Position numbers and translations under genes: made by a program | Notes under the pieces: generated by a model | What the model was told of the DNA's origin: nothing | Database searches by the model: none | The model's input: the letters and a program-made list of their open reading frames with translations, nothing else | DNA from: Filomicrobium insigne | GTDB lineage: Bacteria > Pseudomonadota > Alphaproteobacteria > Rhizobiales > Hyphomicrobiaceae | NCBI RefSeq assembly: GCF_900104305.1 | Contig: NZ_FNJC01000005.1 | Coordinates: forward strand, 62,001-126,000 | Direction: 5' to 3' | DNA length: 64,000 bases | Shown here: in pieces, positions 25,612 to 32,927 of the stretch | How the letters are laid out: every line of letters starts with the position of its first letter | Numbering within the stretch: the stretch's first letter is position 1

Positions 25612-27231
25612 TCAGGTTGGTTTGTAGCCTTCCACATATGCCCATTTTCCATCGCGATACTGGGCGAAAGACGCGAAGTTTTCCGGCACTGCCTCGCGGA
25701 TCACGCGCGCCGCCCACTTGGAGCCGAAACGTCCGGCGATGCGCACGCTGTCATGCGGCGGGTGATAGGGGTTCGGCAGGTAGAGTCCTGCCATCGCGCG
25801 CTGCATGTAGTACGGGTATTTCGCGGCATAGACGGGCGGCAGGTTTTTGCCGGAAATGAAAAGAATCTGCCGGTCCTCCGGCAGGCCGAGGATCTCATCT
25901 TCCGTCATGATCTTGCGGGCCTGCTTGGTGCGGTGCTTTTCCGCGCGGGAGAAATGCGCGGCATCCAGCATGGCAGCGAACAGATCTTCGCCGGACAGCG
26001 CGCGGTGAACGGCCTGCGCCTTGTGCCGCCTAGCTGCGTCCTGCGCTTTGAGATCGTCGTATTCCAGCGTCTCGGTGCCCAGCATGTTTGAGACCAGCCG
26101 TGCCGTCTCATAATCGCGCACGCCGAAGAACTGGCGCATCTGCGCCGAACCCAGAAAGCCCTGCACACCCGGCGCCCCGTAATGACGGATGATCTGCCCC
26201 ACATCCTGAAAGAAGGCCCAAGCGCGGATGCCCGCGCCGCGCCCGAAGGTAAAGGCGCGCAGGAGATCCTCGAAGGCTCCCAGCTGCCCCGCTTCATCGA
26301 CGATGAGGTTCACGCGGGGTGATAACGGCGTGCGGCCCTTGTGCAGCATGGTGACGGTGAAGAGCAGGCGCAGCAGCGGCGCTGCGATTTTGAGCGTCTC
26401 CGCTGGCATCATGATGAATATTTTGCAGGCCTTGTCAGGATCGCAGAGGGCTGAGAGCGAAAAGTCGGAGCGCTCTAATGACGCCTGCAAGACCGGATCA
26501 TCCAGAAAGCCGAGACTGGCGTAAATCTCGCCCATGATGGAGCCGAATTCACGCGGGCTGTCCTGCTGCTTGGTGATCATCTCACCGCCCGTGCGGCGCA
26601 CATCCTCAAAGCGCGAACGGGACATCGCCTCGATCACGTCAATCCATGCCGGGCTCCCCGACTCCGCGAGGTTCACAAGGCGCATAAGACGCGGCAGGCT
26701 TGTGAAGCCGTTCTTCTCGACATCGATCTTGAGAAGCGCCTCAACCCAGCCGCCACCGCGCTGCTCGAAATACTTGCCGTCCGATGTGCTGGTGACAGTG
26801 ATGAGGGAGCGCGCGATGAACTTGCAGTCGGCATGAAAGCTGGGGCCGTTCAGATCCAGAATATCGAGCGGGTTGCAGGCCAGCTGCGGCAGGAAGTGCA
26901 GCCCATACGGATTGAAGAAATATGCCTGCTCGCCGTACATCGCATGGACATGCCATGAGATGGCGGCAAGCTCCCCGCGCGGGTCCAAGAACATCATGCG
27001 CTCGCCGGGCGAGCGGCAAACAACATAGCCCAGCACATCACGCAGCTTGCCGCTGCCCGCACCGCCGATGGTGATCATCGGCGCATCGCCTGCGAGATAA
27101 ATCGCTCTGCGGTCAAAGAACCCGATTTGCGGACCCTTCGGCTCGAACAGCCCGGCGGCGCGCAGCTGATGCGCTTCCGCCCATGCAGCGCTGCCGAAGC
27201 GGTAGTGCTCGTTGAAGGAGGAAGAATGCAT
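25612..27231 (-). CDS. VirD4/TraG-like coupling ATPase lacking a membrane anchor
   Basis: A 539-residue ATPase of the type IV coupling protein family. Walker A is GGAGSGK (56-62) followed by Leu rather than Thr, Ser or Gly; Walker B is NLIVDE (308-313); LDPRGELAAIS and AWAFFQDVGQIIRHYG match TraG/VirD4 motifs. Typical members have two transmembrane helices in the first 80 residues; none is seen here, and the chain begins directly with FGSAAWAEAHQLRAAGLF. Two tiny membrane proteins are encoded just upstream. It would pump DNA or protein to a type IV channel, which this element does not encode. Its start follows an intra-operon terminator-like hairpin. Confidence 0.88.
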   Translation of the reverse strand: MHSSSFNEHYRFGSAAWAEAHQLRAAGLFEPKGPQIGFFDRRAIYLAGDAPMITIGGAGSGKLRDVLGYVVCRSPGERMMFLDPRGELAAISWHVHAMYGEQAYFFNPYGLHFLPQLACNPLDILDLNGPSFHADCKFIARSLITVTSTSDGKYFEQRGGGWVEALLKIDVEKNGFTSLPRLMRLVNLAESGSPAWIDVIEAMSRSRFEDVRRTGGEMITKQQDSPREFGSIMGEIYASLGFLDDPVLQASLERSDFSLSALCDPDKACKIFIMMPAETLKIAAPLLRLLFTVTMLHKGRTPLSPRVNLIVDEAGQLGAFEDLLRAFTFGRGAGIRAWAFFQDVGQIIRHYGAPGVQGFLGSAQMRQFFGVRDYETARLVSNMLGTETLEYDDLKAQDAARRHKAQAVHRALSGEDLFAAMLDAAHFSRAEKHRTKQARKIMTEDEILGLPEDRQILFISGKNLPPVYAAKYPYYMQRAMAGLYLPNPYHPPHDSVRIAGRFGSKWAARVIREAVPENFASFAQYRDGKWAYVEGYKPT

Positions 27232-27258
27232 GGCGGGTCCTCTGATCGCTGAAAAAGC

Positions 27259-27286
27259 AAAAAGGGGCCGCGTTGCTCACGGCCCC
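27259..27286 (-). terminator. Terminator-like hairpin inside the coupling-ATPase gene run
   Basis: On the minus strand GGGGCCG (27280-27286) pairs with CGGCCCC (27264-27270) and five T residues follow (27259-27263). It lies 18 bases after the stop of the 43-residue membrane protein and 28 bases before the ATPase start. It should reduce read-through from the upstream small genes into the ATPase, or act as an attenuator. Confidence 0.7.
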
Positions 27287-27304
27287 TTACCGTCTGCCTG
27301 TCGC

Positions 27305-27436
27305 TTACTTGCCGCCGAAGAACGCAGCGTAGGCGAAGAAGGCGATGACGACCCAGACAACCACGTTGCCCCAATCCGACTTCTGCTTCTCGTAGACTTC
27401 GATCTTGCCTTCGCCGACTTTCTTGTACTTTGCCAT
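27305..27436 (-). CDS. 43-residue single-pass membrane protein
   Basis: ATG 27436 has GGAGACC 5-11 bases upstream and opens a 43-codon frame: a charged N-terminus (MAKYKKVGEGKIEVYEKQKS) and one hydrophobic helix (WGNVVVWVVIAFFAYAAFFG) ending GGK at the stop. The clean ribosome site, the defined helix and its place between two other element genes support it as real although short. Because the ATPase downstream lacks its membrane helices, this peptide could serve as a membrane partner for it; that is inference. Confidence 0.6.
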   Translation of the reverse strand: MAKYKKVGEGKIEVYEKQKSDWGNVVVWVVIAFFAYAAFFGGK

Positions 27437-27465
27437 GTGAGGTCTCCTTATCTGTGGTTGGGATT

Positions 27466-27750
27466 TCAGAAGAAGCGGGTCGCCAGCGCCAGCAGGGCGC
27501 TGACAAGGGCGATGTCGAAGGTGATGCGCGCGGCGTAGTAGGTGAAAGCCGCGATGATCACGGCCCAGCCGATGACGGCAAAGCCTGCCAAATCGGTGCC
27601 GTAGCGGCTCTGCGCGAACGCGAACACGAAATCGACGGTGTGATGAAACAGCTCAGGGCCGCCGAAGAAGGCTGCCGTGATGGCAAGCACAATCGTCATG
27701 CCTTCTTTCGGGTCATGGCTCTTTTGATGCGGGTGGCGGTGGGGATGCAT
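27466..27750 (-). CDS. Small two-helix membrane protein
   Basis: A 94-residue protein with a His-rich start (MHPHRHPHQKSHD) and hydrophobic stretches at about residues 18-32 (GMTIVLAITAAFFGG), 52-68 (LAGFAVIGWAVIIAAFTYY) and 73-92 (ITFDIALVSALLALATRFF). It resembles no family I can name. It lies 29 bases before the 43-residue membrane protein and upstream of the coupling ATPase on the same strand. The His-rich tail might bind metal, but the count is low and it may be chance. Confidence 0.6.
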   Translation of the reverse strand: MHPHRHPHQKSHDPKEGMTIVLAITAAFFGGPELFHHTVDFVFAFAQSRYGTDLAGFAVIGWAVIIAAFTYYAARITFDIALVSALLALATRFF

Positions 27751-27877
27751 GGCAGCGCTTTCCTCTTAAGGTTCTCTGGCTGCCGGTCCGCGTCAGGCAT
27801 GCGAACCGGCGACTTTGAGGGAAAGCTATGCGAGGCCGGGATTGAGACCGGGCCGAACTTGGGAAAATCTTCGCGCC

Positions 27878-28312
27878 TTACTTGGCAATGAAGCCCGCGC
27901 GCACCGGGTTGGAAATGCGGAACGCGAGATCGATCAGGCGCAGGCGGGTGAGTATCCGCCGCTGCGGAGCCTGCTTGGGATCAACGTCATCGAAATACAT
28001 GAAGCCGGACAGCCAGCGGAACGATCCGTCATCGTTGAAGGCGGCATCGATATCCTCATCGTCCACATCGAACGGCTTGCCGCCGGGCCATGTGATCTTG
28101 CCCCGAAAGCCGTAGATGGTATCGGCTATCCAGTTCGGGATCTCGCGGCGTGACATGCCGAGCGAACGCGTGGCAGTGGCGAGGCGCTGGAAATGCGAGC
28201 GGCGCAGCAGCTCATCATCGCTCGCCACGATAACGGTGCGCTTGTTGTCGTTGACGGGTTTAGGGCTGCAGGGTTTGCAGACATCGCATCCGCAGCGTTG
28301 GCAGTAAGTCAT
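27878..28312 (-). CDS. Unknown protein, paralogue A, with Cys-rich N-terminus
   Basis: A 144-residue protein. The first 16 residues carry MTYCQRCGCDVCKPC, five cysteines in a zinc-knuckle-like arrangement, then a linker, then a 115-residue domain that is clearly homologous to the protein at 32362-32784: shared blocks include VASD, SHFQRLA, SRRE-PN-IADTIY, FRW and QRR-L-RLRLIDL-FRI. The family is not one I recognise. It is the first gene of the minus-strand run leading to the coupling ATPase. The duplication within one element, with different N-termini, suggests a shared core function with different targeting. Confidence 0.65.
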   Translation of the reverse strand: MTYCQRCGCDVCKPCSPKPVNDNKRTVIVASDDELLRRSHFQRLATATRSLGMSRREIPNWIADTIYGFRGKITWPGGKPFDVDDEDIDAAFNDDGSFRWLSGFMYFDDVDPKQAPQRRILTRLRLIDLAFRISNPVRAGFIAK

Positions 28313-28514
28313 TACTCAAGTCTCCTTTTCTTTTTCTTGTTGGCAGTTTCGAAAAACCGCAGCGCCCCCTCTTTATGCACACGCATAAGTAGAAGTATTT
28401 AATTCGCGCATGCCGAAACAATAGTGTTTTTGCGCCGCATTCTGCAAAATCGAAGGGAAGAACGCGCGCGCAAATGCAATCATAGATAGAATGTGAGCGC
28501 GGGTATTGAGGGAT
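28313..28514. promoter_or_regulatory. AT-rich divergent promoter region
   Basis: About 200 bases separate the minus-strand small-gene/coupling-ATPase run from the plus-strand gene at 28515. The stretch is distinctly more AT-rich than its surroundings, with T-runs (TTTTCTTTTTCTTG near 28325) and AAGTATTTAATTCG near 28392. Individual promoter elements cannot be fixed by eye. Confidence 0.4.
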
Positions 28515-29123
28515 ATGAAAAAACAAAAAAGCGCGGGGGCCAGCCCGCGCCGCAACCGCTATTACGCGGGCGCTAAAATGTCGGAGCACAAGTTCCTGCG
28601 TCTCCTGCACGGCTACGCTCACGGCACGCCGTTACAGGCGCTGGAGCCCACCACCCATGTGAGCGGTAAAACGATCCGCGCAACTTACGGCAGGCTGCGC
28701 GCGCACCTACCTATCGCCACGCGTCGTGAGCGCGCGCGGTTCGCGCATGCTGGTGTCTATCTGTTCGGAGATATGGGGATCACGCCCGAAGGCCGCTTGA
28801 TCATTGCGAGCATCGAGCGGACGCGCCGATTCGACCGTTACATCAAACGCCATGCCCCACGCCTGTCCTCTTGCGAAGGCGAGCAGCTGTTTCTTCTGGA
28901 AAAAGCCGTGCGCATCTTCTGCGCGCTGGATTTAAGAGGATTAGACGTTGAAGAGCGTCTGCTGGCGACAATCGGTGATGCCTTCACCGCGCTGCACCCG
29001 CGCGAGTCGCTGCAAAAACTGGCTGACCTCATCCCCGGCGCGAAGCCCCACGAACATCCTGAGCTTAGATTATACGAGGATTACAGGCGGTATCTGCTTA
29101 AGTTCCCGCTGGGGACACAATAA
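28515..29123 (+). CDS. Unknown basic protein with helix-turn-helix-like segment
   Basis: A 202-residue protein from ATG 28515; TTG 28506 would add three residues. After a basic N-terminus (KKQKSAGASPRRNRYY) comes FLRLLHGYAHGTPLQALEPTTHVSGKTIRATYGRLRAHL, which has the layout of a helix-turn-helix with recognition helix near SGKTIRATYGRL, as seen at the start of some IS-type transposases and resolvases. The rest is helical and rich in Arg and Leu. No catalytic motif is visible. Being divergent from the coupling-ATPase run, it may regulate it; this is positional inference only. Confidence 0.55.
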   Translation: MKKQKSAGASPRRNRYYAGAKMSEHKFLRLLHGYAHGTPLQALEPTTHVSGKTIRATYGRLRAHLPIATRRERARFAHAGVYLFGDMGITPEGRLIIASIERTRRFDRYIKRHAPRLSSCEGEQLFLLEKAVRIFCALDLRGLDVEERLLATIGDAFTALHPRESLQKLADLIPGAKPHEHPELRLYEDYRRYLLKFPLGTQ

Positions 29124-29212
29124 GCGGTCTGTCCGTGGACGCTCCATCACGGTTTCGGTTCTGTATGATTGATTAAGTGCCGACGCAGATCTTCAATACG
29201 TGTAATGCGCTC

Positions 29213-30340
29213 TTATTGACATCTAAACGACCGCACCGTGCTTCCATTGTGGCCGGTGCATTTTTTGCCGATAGGAGAGCATGGCGTCCCCGGAGTTGGC
29301 ACGGAGCTACCGCAGCCATTCCAACTATAGTCAGGAGCCAGCGATTTCCACGTTCCGCCAGTAGCCGTACAGCTTCCCCCACTCTGGCTGATCGTGCCAT
29401 CATCGCAGGATAGATCGCGCGTTCCCGAATAACCGGAGGCGCTGTTATTCACACTCTTGGTTGCGCCATGGATCATGTTGCCTGATGAAGCTGAACAGCC
29501 GGGTGACCAGTTAATAGTAATGCTGGCGCAGTCGCCGGGTTCGGGGCCGGTGGTCACGGACCAGCTATAATTTGCGCCACCCAATATCACTGTCGCGGTT
29601 CTGGCTGCTTCGAACCCGCTGTCCGAAGTAAGCCGAAGCTGCACTGTCTGACCATTCGTTACAATTCCGCTTGTCACCCATGGCCCGCCGTCAATCGAAA
29701 GCTCCGGCGCACCATCGCCGCTTATCGTTACAAACACTTCGGAATTGAAGCCGGAAAGGGTGACGGCGTTAGACGTTATCTGCGTATCCGGCGCGGCGTC
29801 CGCCACATCAACAAACGTGATGGCGTCCGGCTCCGCATCGATCATGCAGCTCTTTTGCATGGCTGCAATCGGCATCGGGGTTCCGCCGGTTGCGGCAACA
29901 TTTCCATCATCCCGATGCCAGTACTGATCCTTTGCGCCCTTCTCGATGGCTCCGAACTTCCATCCGGCAGTTGAGGCATCAAACAACAGATAGTCGGGGT
30001 GAACCGTATGCGCATAAGCCCAGCCGCTGCCGATATCGAACCGATACTCGCAGGCACCGTCAAAATCAGCCGTATCGGTCAGGTCCATATTTTTCCACGG
30101 GGATACACCAGGACTGAGGTGCTTTTGCGATATGCCCCCCGCCGCAGAGATCCACTTCTCACCATCGCAGAACTGCATAACCTTGTGCGGGGGATTGTAC
30201 AGCAACACTCCCTCTTCGCCGACCGGGCTAACGCAATCTGCGGATGCTATCTGCGGAGCCACCAGCAGGCACAAGACAAAAATCACGAAATAGCGCACGA
30301 AACTCTGCAAACGTCCCCCGTCAAAATGCGAAACGGCCAC
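29213..30340 (-). CDS. Exported Cys-containing protein of the element
   Basis: A 375-residue protein with an internal-looking signal segment (FVRYFVIFVLCLLVAPQIASA, residues 15-35), so it is probably exported. Residues 36-65 contain VLLYNPPHKVMQFCDGEKWI, a short motif found in surface and pilus- or tail-like proteins. The middle has a beta-rich, Ig-like stretch (VTLSGFNSEVFVTISGDGAPELSIDGGPWVTSG), and the C-terminal third holds several Cys pairs in repeats (CASITINWSPGC, LSCDDGTISQSGGSCTATGGTW). Function is unknown; an adhesive or surface-exposed role would fit. It stands alone before a long non-coding region. Confidence 0.6.
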   Translation of the reverse strand: MAVSHFDGGRLQSFVRYFVIFVLCLLVAPQIASADCVSPVGEEGVLLYNPPHKVMQFCDGEKWISAAGGISQKHLSPGVSPWKNMDLTDTADFDGACEYRFDIGSGWAYAHTVHPDYLLFDASTAGWKFGAIEKGAKDQYWHRDDGNVAATGGTPMPIAAMQKSCMIDAEPDAITFVDVADAAPDTQITSNAVTLSGFNSEVFVTISGDGAPELSIDGGPWVTSGIVTNGQTVQLRLTSDSGFEAARTATVILGGANYSWSVTTGPEPGDCASITINWSPGCSASSGNMIHGATKSVNNSASGYSGTRDLSCDDGTISQSGGSCTATGGTWKSLAPDYSWNGCGSSVPTPGTPCSPIGKKCTGHNGSTVRSFRCQ

Positions 30341-30962
30341 CAGAGCCTAAGCTCTTGGTGACCGGGAGTTCGAAACCGTCATTTCACTCAAACGGTGCGG
30401 CAGTCTTTAGCCGCGCACCTGATCGCGCATAAGGCGCGACGGCAGGCAGTGAGCCTGAACATGCACTGCCGCCTCCCGGTCTGACTGCCGAGAAGCGACA
30501 TCCATGGCGCGCTTCGCCATAATCTATGAGGAAGACGCACCAACTAACGGCTGATGCCAACCGAGTGAAATGCGAGGTTTCGACACCCCGGCTGGAAATT
30601 CCCAGCTAAATCCATTATACATTTATTCCGTATACAAATAAATAGTTATCATAGCTCGCTGCGCTGAGCGCAGTGTTTGGGCGTCTCCCTCACTTCGTTC
30701 GGGCCGGGCTGTCGCTAAAGCCAAGCCATCGCGTTCGCTTGTCTCGGCCCTTCGGGCTTCCATCCCATGACGCGAAGAAAGAGCTAAGGGGCGTCCGCCC
30801 CTGCCGCGCGCAAGGCATCCCCCCGTATCCCCGCCCGTTCTTGATTTTTGTTTTTTCGTGCGGGGTCCCCTCGTGCGGAGCCTCCTTGCGCTTGGCTCCC
30901 CGCTCTCGGCGAGGGCCAAGGGTTCATGCGAACCCCTTTTTTAAGGGAGAAAGGACCAAGCC
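30341..30962. other. Gene-free 620-bp region with stacked hairpins, candidate transfer or replication origin
   Basis: No supported gene lies here. Seen directly: hairpin TCGCGC-ATAAG-GCGCGA (30423-30439); just after it GGCAGTG (30445-30451) pairing with CACTGCC (30464-30470); an AT-rich tract 30610-30655 with TATAC and GTATAC; AGCGCAGT and GCTGCGCTGAGCGC near 30660; and further GC-rich inverted words before the terminator at 30920. Such a mix is what origins of transfer or replication look like, and this is the longest non-coding stretch among the element's accessory genes. No relaxase nick consensus was identified. Confidence 0.4.
30920..30942 (+). terminator. Terminator or attenuator before the methyltransferase gene
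   Basis: GGGTTC (30920-30925), loop ATGC, GAACCC (30930-30935), one C, then six T residues (30937-30942). It is a compact intrinsic terminator on the plus strand only 20 bases before ATG 30963, and the ribosome site AAGGGAGAAAGG starts right after the T-run. It would end transcripts coming from the left, or attenuate expression of the methyltransferase. Confidence 0.7.
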
Positions 30963-31577
30963 ATGAACCTAGAGAGCCAAGAATACCGAACCTACTTTAG
31001 GCCGCGCGTGCCTTCGCTGCGCGCACCGTTTGAGTTTTATCCGACACCCCCCTCAGCCATCCGGGCGCTGCTTTCGGTGGAGCGCTTTGAGGGCGATGTG
31101 TGGGAACCCGCTTGCGGTGACGGCGCGATTTCCCGCGCGCTTGTGGATGCTGGCTATGACGTGATCGCTACCGACATCACCGATTGGGGCTATGGCTATC
31201 CCGGCTATGACTTCCTGACATTAGACAAGCCCTTCGCCCGCAACATCGTGACCAACCCGCCTTACGGCTGGGGCATGGCGGATAGATTCGTTGAGAAGGC
31301 TCTTAAATTCACCGCTGAGACAGGCGGGCGCGTGGCGATGTTGCTTAACATCGCCTCCCTCTGCCATCCGAAGCGCCATGATTTTTTCATCCGCCGCCCG
31401 CCCAGCGTAATTTACGCGCTCGATGAATGCGTGTGCTTCCCGCTGGGCAAGCCCGAACGCGCCACCGCGCACACGAGCAAGCACCGCTATGCGTGGCTGA
31501 TCTGGGATCAGGACCATGAGGGAGATACCGCGCTCCGCTGGCTGTCCACCGCCCCTTTCAACAAAGCTCAGCAATAA
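30963..31577 (+). CDS. DNA adenine methyltransferase-like protein
   Basis: A 204-residue protein. SAM-binding motif I is WEPACGDGAI (47-56) and the catalytic motif is NPPY (98-101), the signature of N6-adenine or similar amino methyltransferases; FYPTPPSAIRALL near residue 25 is typical of phage and island members. GDVWEPACGDG to NPPY spacing is normal for the gamma order. The size leaves little room for a target recognition domain, so specificity is unclear. No restriction enzyme gene is adjacent; it may be an orphan protecting or marking the element. It heads a three-gene plus-strand run. Confidence 0.75.
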   Translation: MNLESQEYRTYFRPRVPSLRAPFEFYPTPPSAIRALLSVERFEGDVWEPACGDGAISRALVDAGYDVIATDITDWGYGYPGYDFLTLDKPFARNIVTNPPYGWGMADRFVEKALKFTAETGGRVAMLLNIASLCHPKRHDFFIRRPPSVIYALDECVCFPLGKPERATAHTSKHRYAWLIWDQDHEGDTALRWLSTAPFNKAQQ

Positions 31578-31588
31578 GGAGAAAAACC

Positions 31589-31813
31589 ATGAGCAAACAC
31601 GCAACCAACCTCACCCCCATGATCGGCAATCTCGCGGACGGCCTCACCACCGCATCGCAAACCGCATGGCAAGCCTCTGATGCCGCCAAGGGCGGGCGTA
31701 CCAATGAAGCTATCGGCACGTTGCTGCCCGTCATGGACCAGCTCGAAACGCACGCCGCGCTGTGCAAAACCATCCTTGCCCTACACCGAATAGGGAAAGG
31801 CGGGGCCAAATGA
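31589..31813 (+). CDS. Small unknown protein in methyltransferase operon
   Basis: A 74-residue, mostly helical protein (MSKHATNLTPMIGNLADGL ... TLLPVMDQLETHAALCKTILALHRIGKGGAK). A good ribosome site (AAGGAGAAAAACC) lies just before ATG 31589. Its stop overlaps the start of the next gene by 4 bases. It carries one Cys and no recognisable motif. The gene belongs to the same transcript as the methyltransferase-like gene, 11 bases upstream. Confidence 0.6.
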   Translation: MSKHATNLTPMIGNLADGLTTASQTAWQASDAAKGGRTNEAIGTLLPVMDQLETHAALCKTILALHRIGKGGAK

Positions 31814-32304
31814 GAGAGCATCCCCGCATTATCGTGCCGCCCGGCGTTGAAGCGCTGGACATGCGCCCCGCGCAAAAAGACATCCGCGCCCGGTATGGGC
31901 GCGCCTACCATGTGAACAAGGATTGCCTGCGCGATGTGGCGGCGCTTTGGGGCATCGGCCCGGAGCATGAGTGCATCAATGATGCGGGCGTGTTCATGCC
32001 CTATCAGAGCATCGACCTTCGCGCCGGGCGGTGCAGCGCAGAAATCCGCTATGCTGCGTCCCCGTCCGGCCTCTGGGCGATGGATACCAGCCATATGACA
32101 GCCACCAGCGGCAACGGTTCTTCGCCCTCCATCTGGAACCGTGTTGCTTTCTTGAGCGATGACGATGCCAGAGCCGCGGGGCTTTACGCGCTGATGGAGC
32201 TGTTCCGCCATATCGCCGCCGCCGGAAGACCGGAGGCGGTAGAGGCAAGCAAGCTGGTATCGCTGCTGGAAGATGAGCGGACGCCGCAGCTGACGCTGTT
32301 CTAG
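31810..32304 (+). CDS. Unknown protein, third gene of methyltransferase operon
   Basis: A 164-residue protein from ATG 31810, chosen because it overlaps the previous stop as ATGA. The first two thirds (IIVPPGVEALDMRPAQKDIRARYGRAYHVNKDCLRDVAALWGIGPEHECINDAG) and a central MDTSHMTATSGNGSS segment show no known motif. The C-terminal helix (AGLYALMELFRHIAAAGRPEAVEASKLVSLLEDE) is amphipathic. The protein ends at a perfect bidirectional hairpin. Function unknown; co-transcription with the methyltransferase is the only clue. Confidence 0.6.
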   Translation: MREHPRIIVPPGVEALDMRPAQKDIRARYGRAYHVNKDCLRDVAALWGIGPEHECINDAGVFMPYQSIDLRAGRCSAEIRYAASPSGLWAMDTSHMTATSGNGSSPSIWNRVAFLSDDDARAAGLYALMELFRHIAAAGRPEAVEASKLVSLLEDERTPQLTLF

Positions 32305-32308
32305 GGTG

Positions 32309-32342
32309 AAAAAATCGCGCCCGGCCTCTTCAGGCCGGGCGC
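32309..32342 (-). terminator. Strong terminator between convergent genes
   Basis: A perfect 11-bp stem, GCGCCCGGCCT (32317-32327) with AGGCCGGGCGC (32332-32342), loop CTTC, followed on the minus strand by six T residues (32309-32314). It ends the paralogue B transcript and also lies 12 bases after the plus-strand operon. Confidence 0.9.
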
Positions 32343-32361
32343 AGCTATGTATTAAAGGCGC

Positions 32362-32784
32362 TTACTCTGCGATGAGCCGAGCGCGCTCCGGGTACGCGAT
32401 GCGGAAATACAGATCGATCAGCCGCAGGCGTTGAAGCACGCGGCGCTGCGGGTGCTGGCGCGGCGGCTCTTCCGCAAAGCGAATGAAATCGCTCACCCAG
32501 CGGAAAGCCCCCTCTCCGCCGAAGGCATCGTCTACATCCGGCAGACCGTAGGGCGTGCCGTTGGGCCAGACGATCTCGCCTTCGAAGTTATAGATCGTAT
32601 CCGCAATCAGGTTCGGAAGTTCGCGGCGCGATACGGGCAGCGCCGCCGTGGCGATGGCGAGACGCTGGAAGTGGGACAGGCTGCGGAGCGCCGTATCAGA
32701 GGCCACAACAACGGTGCGTGCCGGATCGTCCGGCTCAGCTGTGCCGGGAAGGTTCGCGCGCAGCCCATCAAATTCCTTGCTCAT
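32362..32784 (-). CDS. Unknown protein, paralogue B
   Basis: A 140-residue protein from ATG 32784. From residue 25 onward it aligns with the protein at 27878-28312 over about 115 residues with the same motifs in order (VASD, LSHFQRLAIAT, SRRELPN-IADTIYNF, WPNGTPYGLPDVDDAF, AFRWVSDF, QRRVLQRLRLIDLYFRI). It lacks the Cys-rich N-terminus of its paralogue and starts MSKEFDGLRANLPGTAEPD instead. The family and function are not known to me. It stands alone on the minus strand and ends in a strong terminator. Confidence 0.65.
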   Translation of the reverse strand: MSKEFDGLRANLPGTAEPDDPARTVVVASDTALRSLSHFQRLAIATAALPVSRRELPNLIADTIYNFEGEIVWPNGTPYGLPDVDDAFGGEGAFRWVSDFIRFAEEPPRQHPQRRVLQRLRLIDLYFRIAYPERARLIAE

Positions 32785-32927
32785 GAGACGTGTCTCCAAA
32801 AACTTCGGGGACACTCTCGATAAGCCTGCATAGAGGGAGGCTTCCCAGCTCCCAAGGGGTTTAAAGTTGGGAACGGCTCAGCGCGAATGTGTTATGGGAC
32901 CGGCGTGCCGCGACCGGGGGGAGCGAG

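Noticed and set aside
30623-30919. A 98-codon minus-strand frame in the gene-free region of the element
   Set aside because: Its composition is very Arg/Gly/Glu-rich, it has no ribosome site, and it crosses several inverted repeats; better explained as non-coding.
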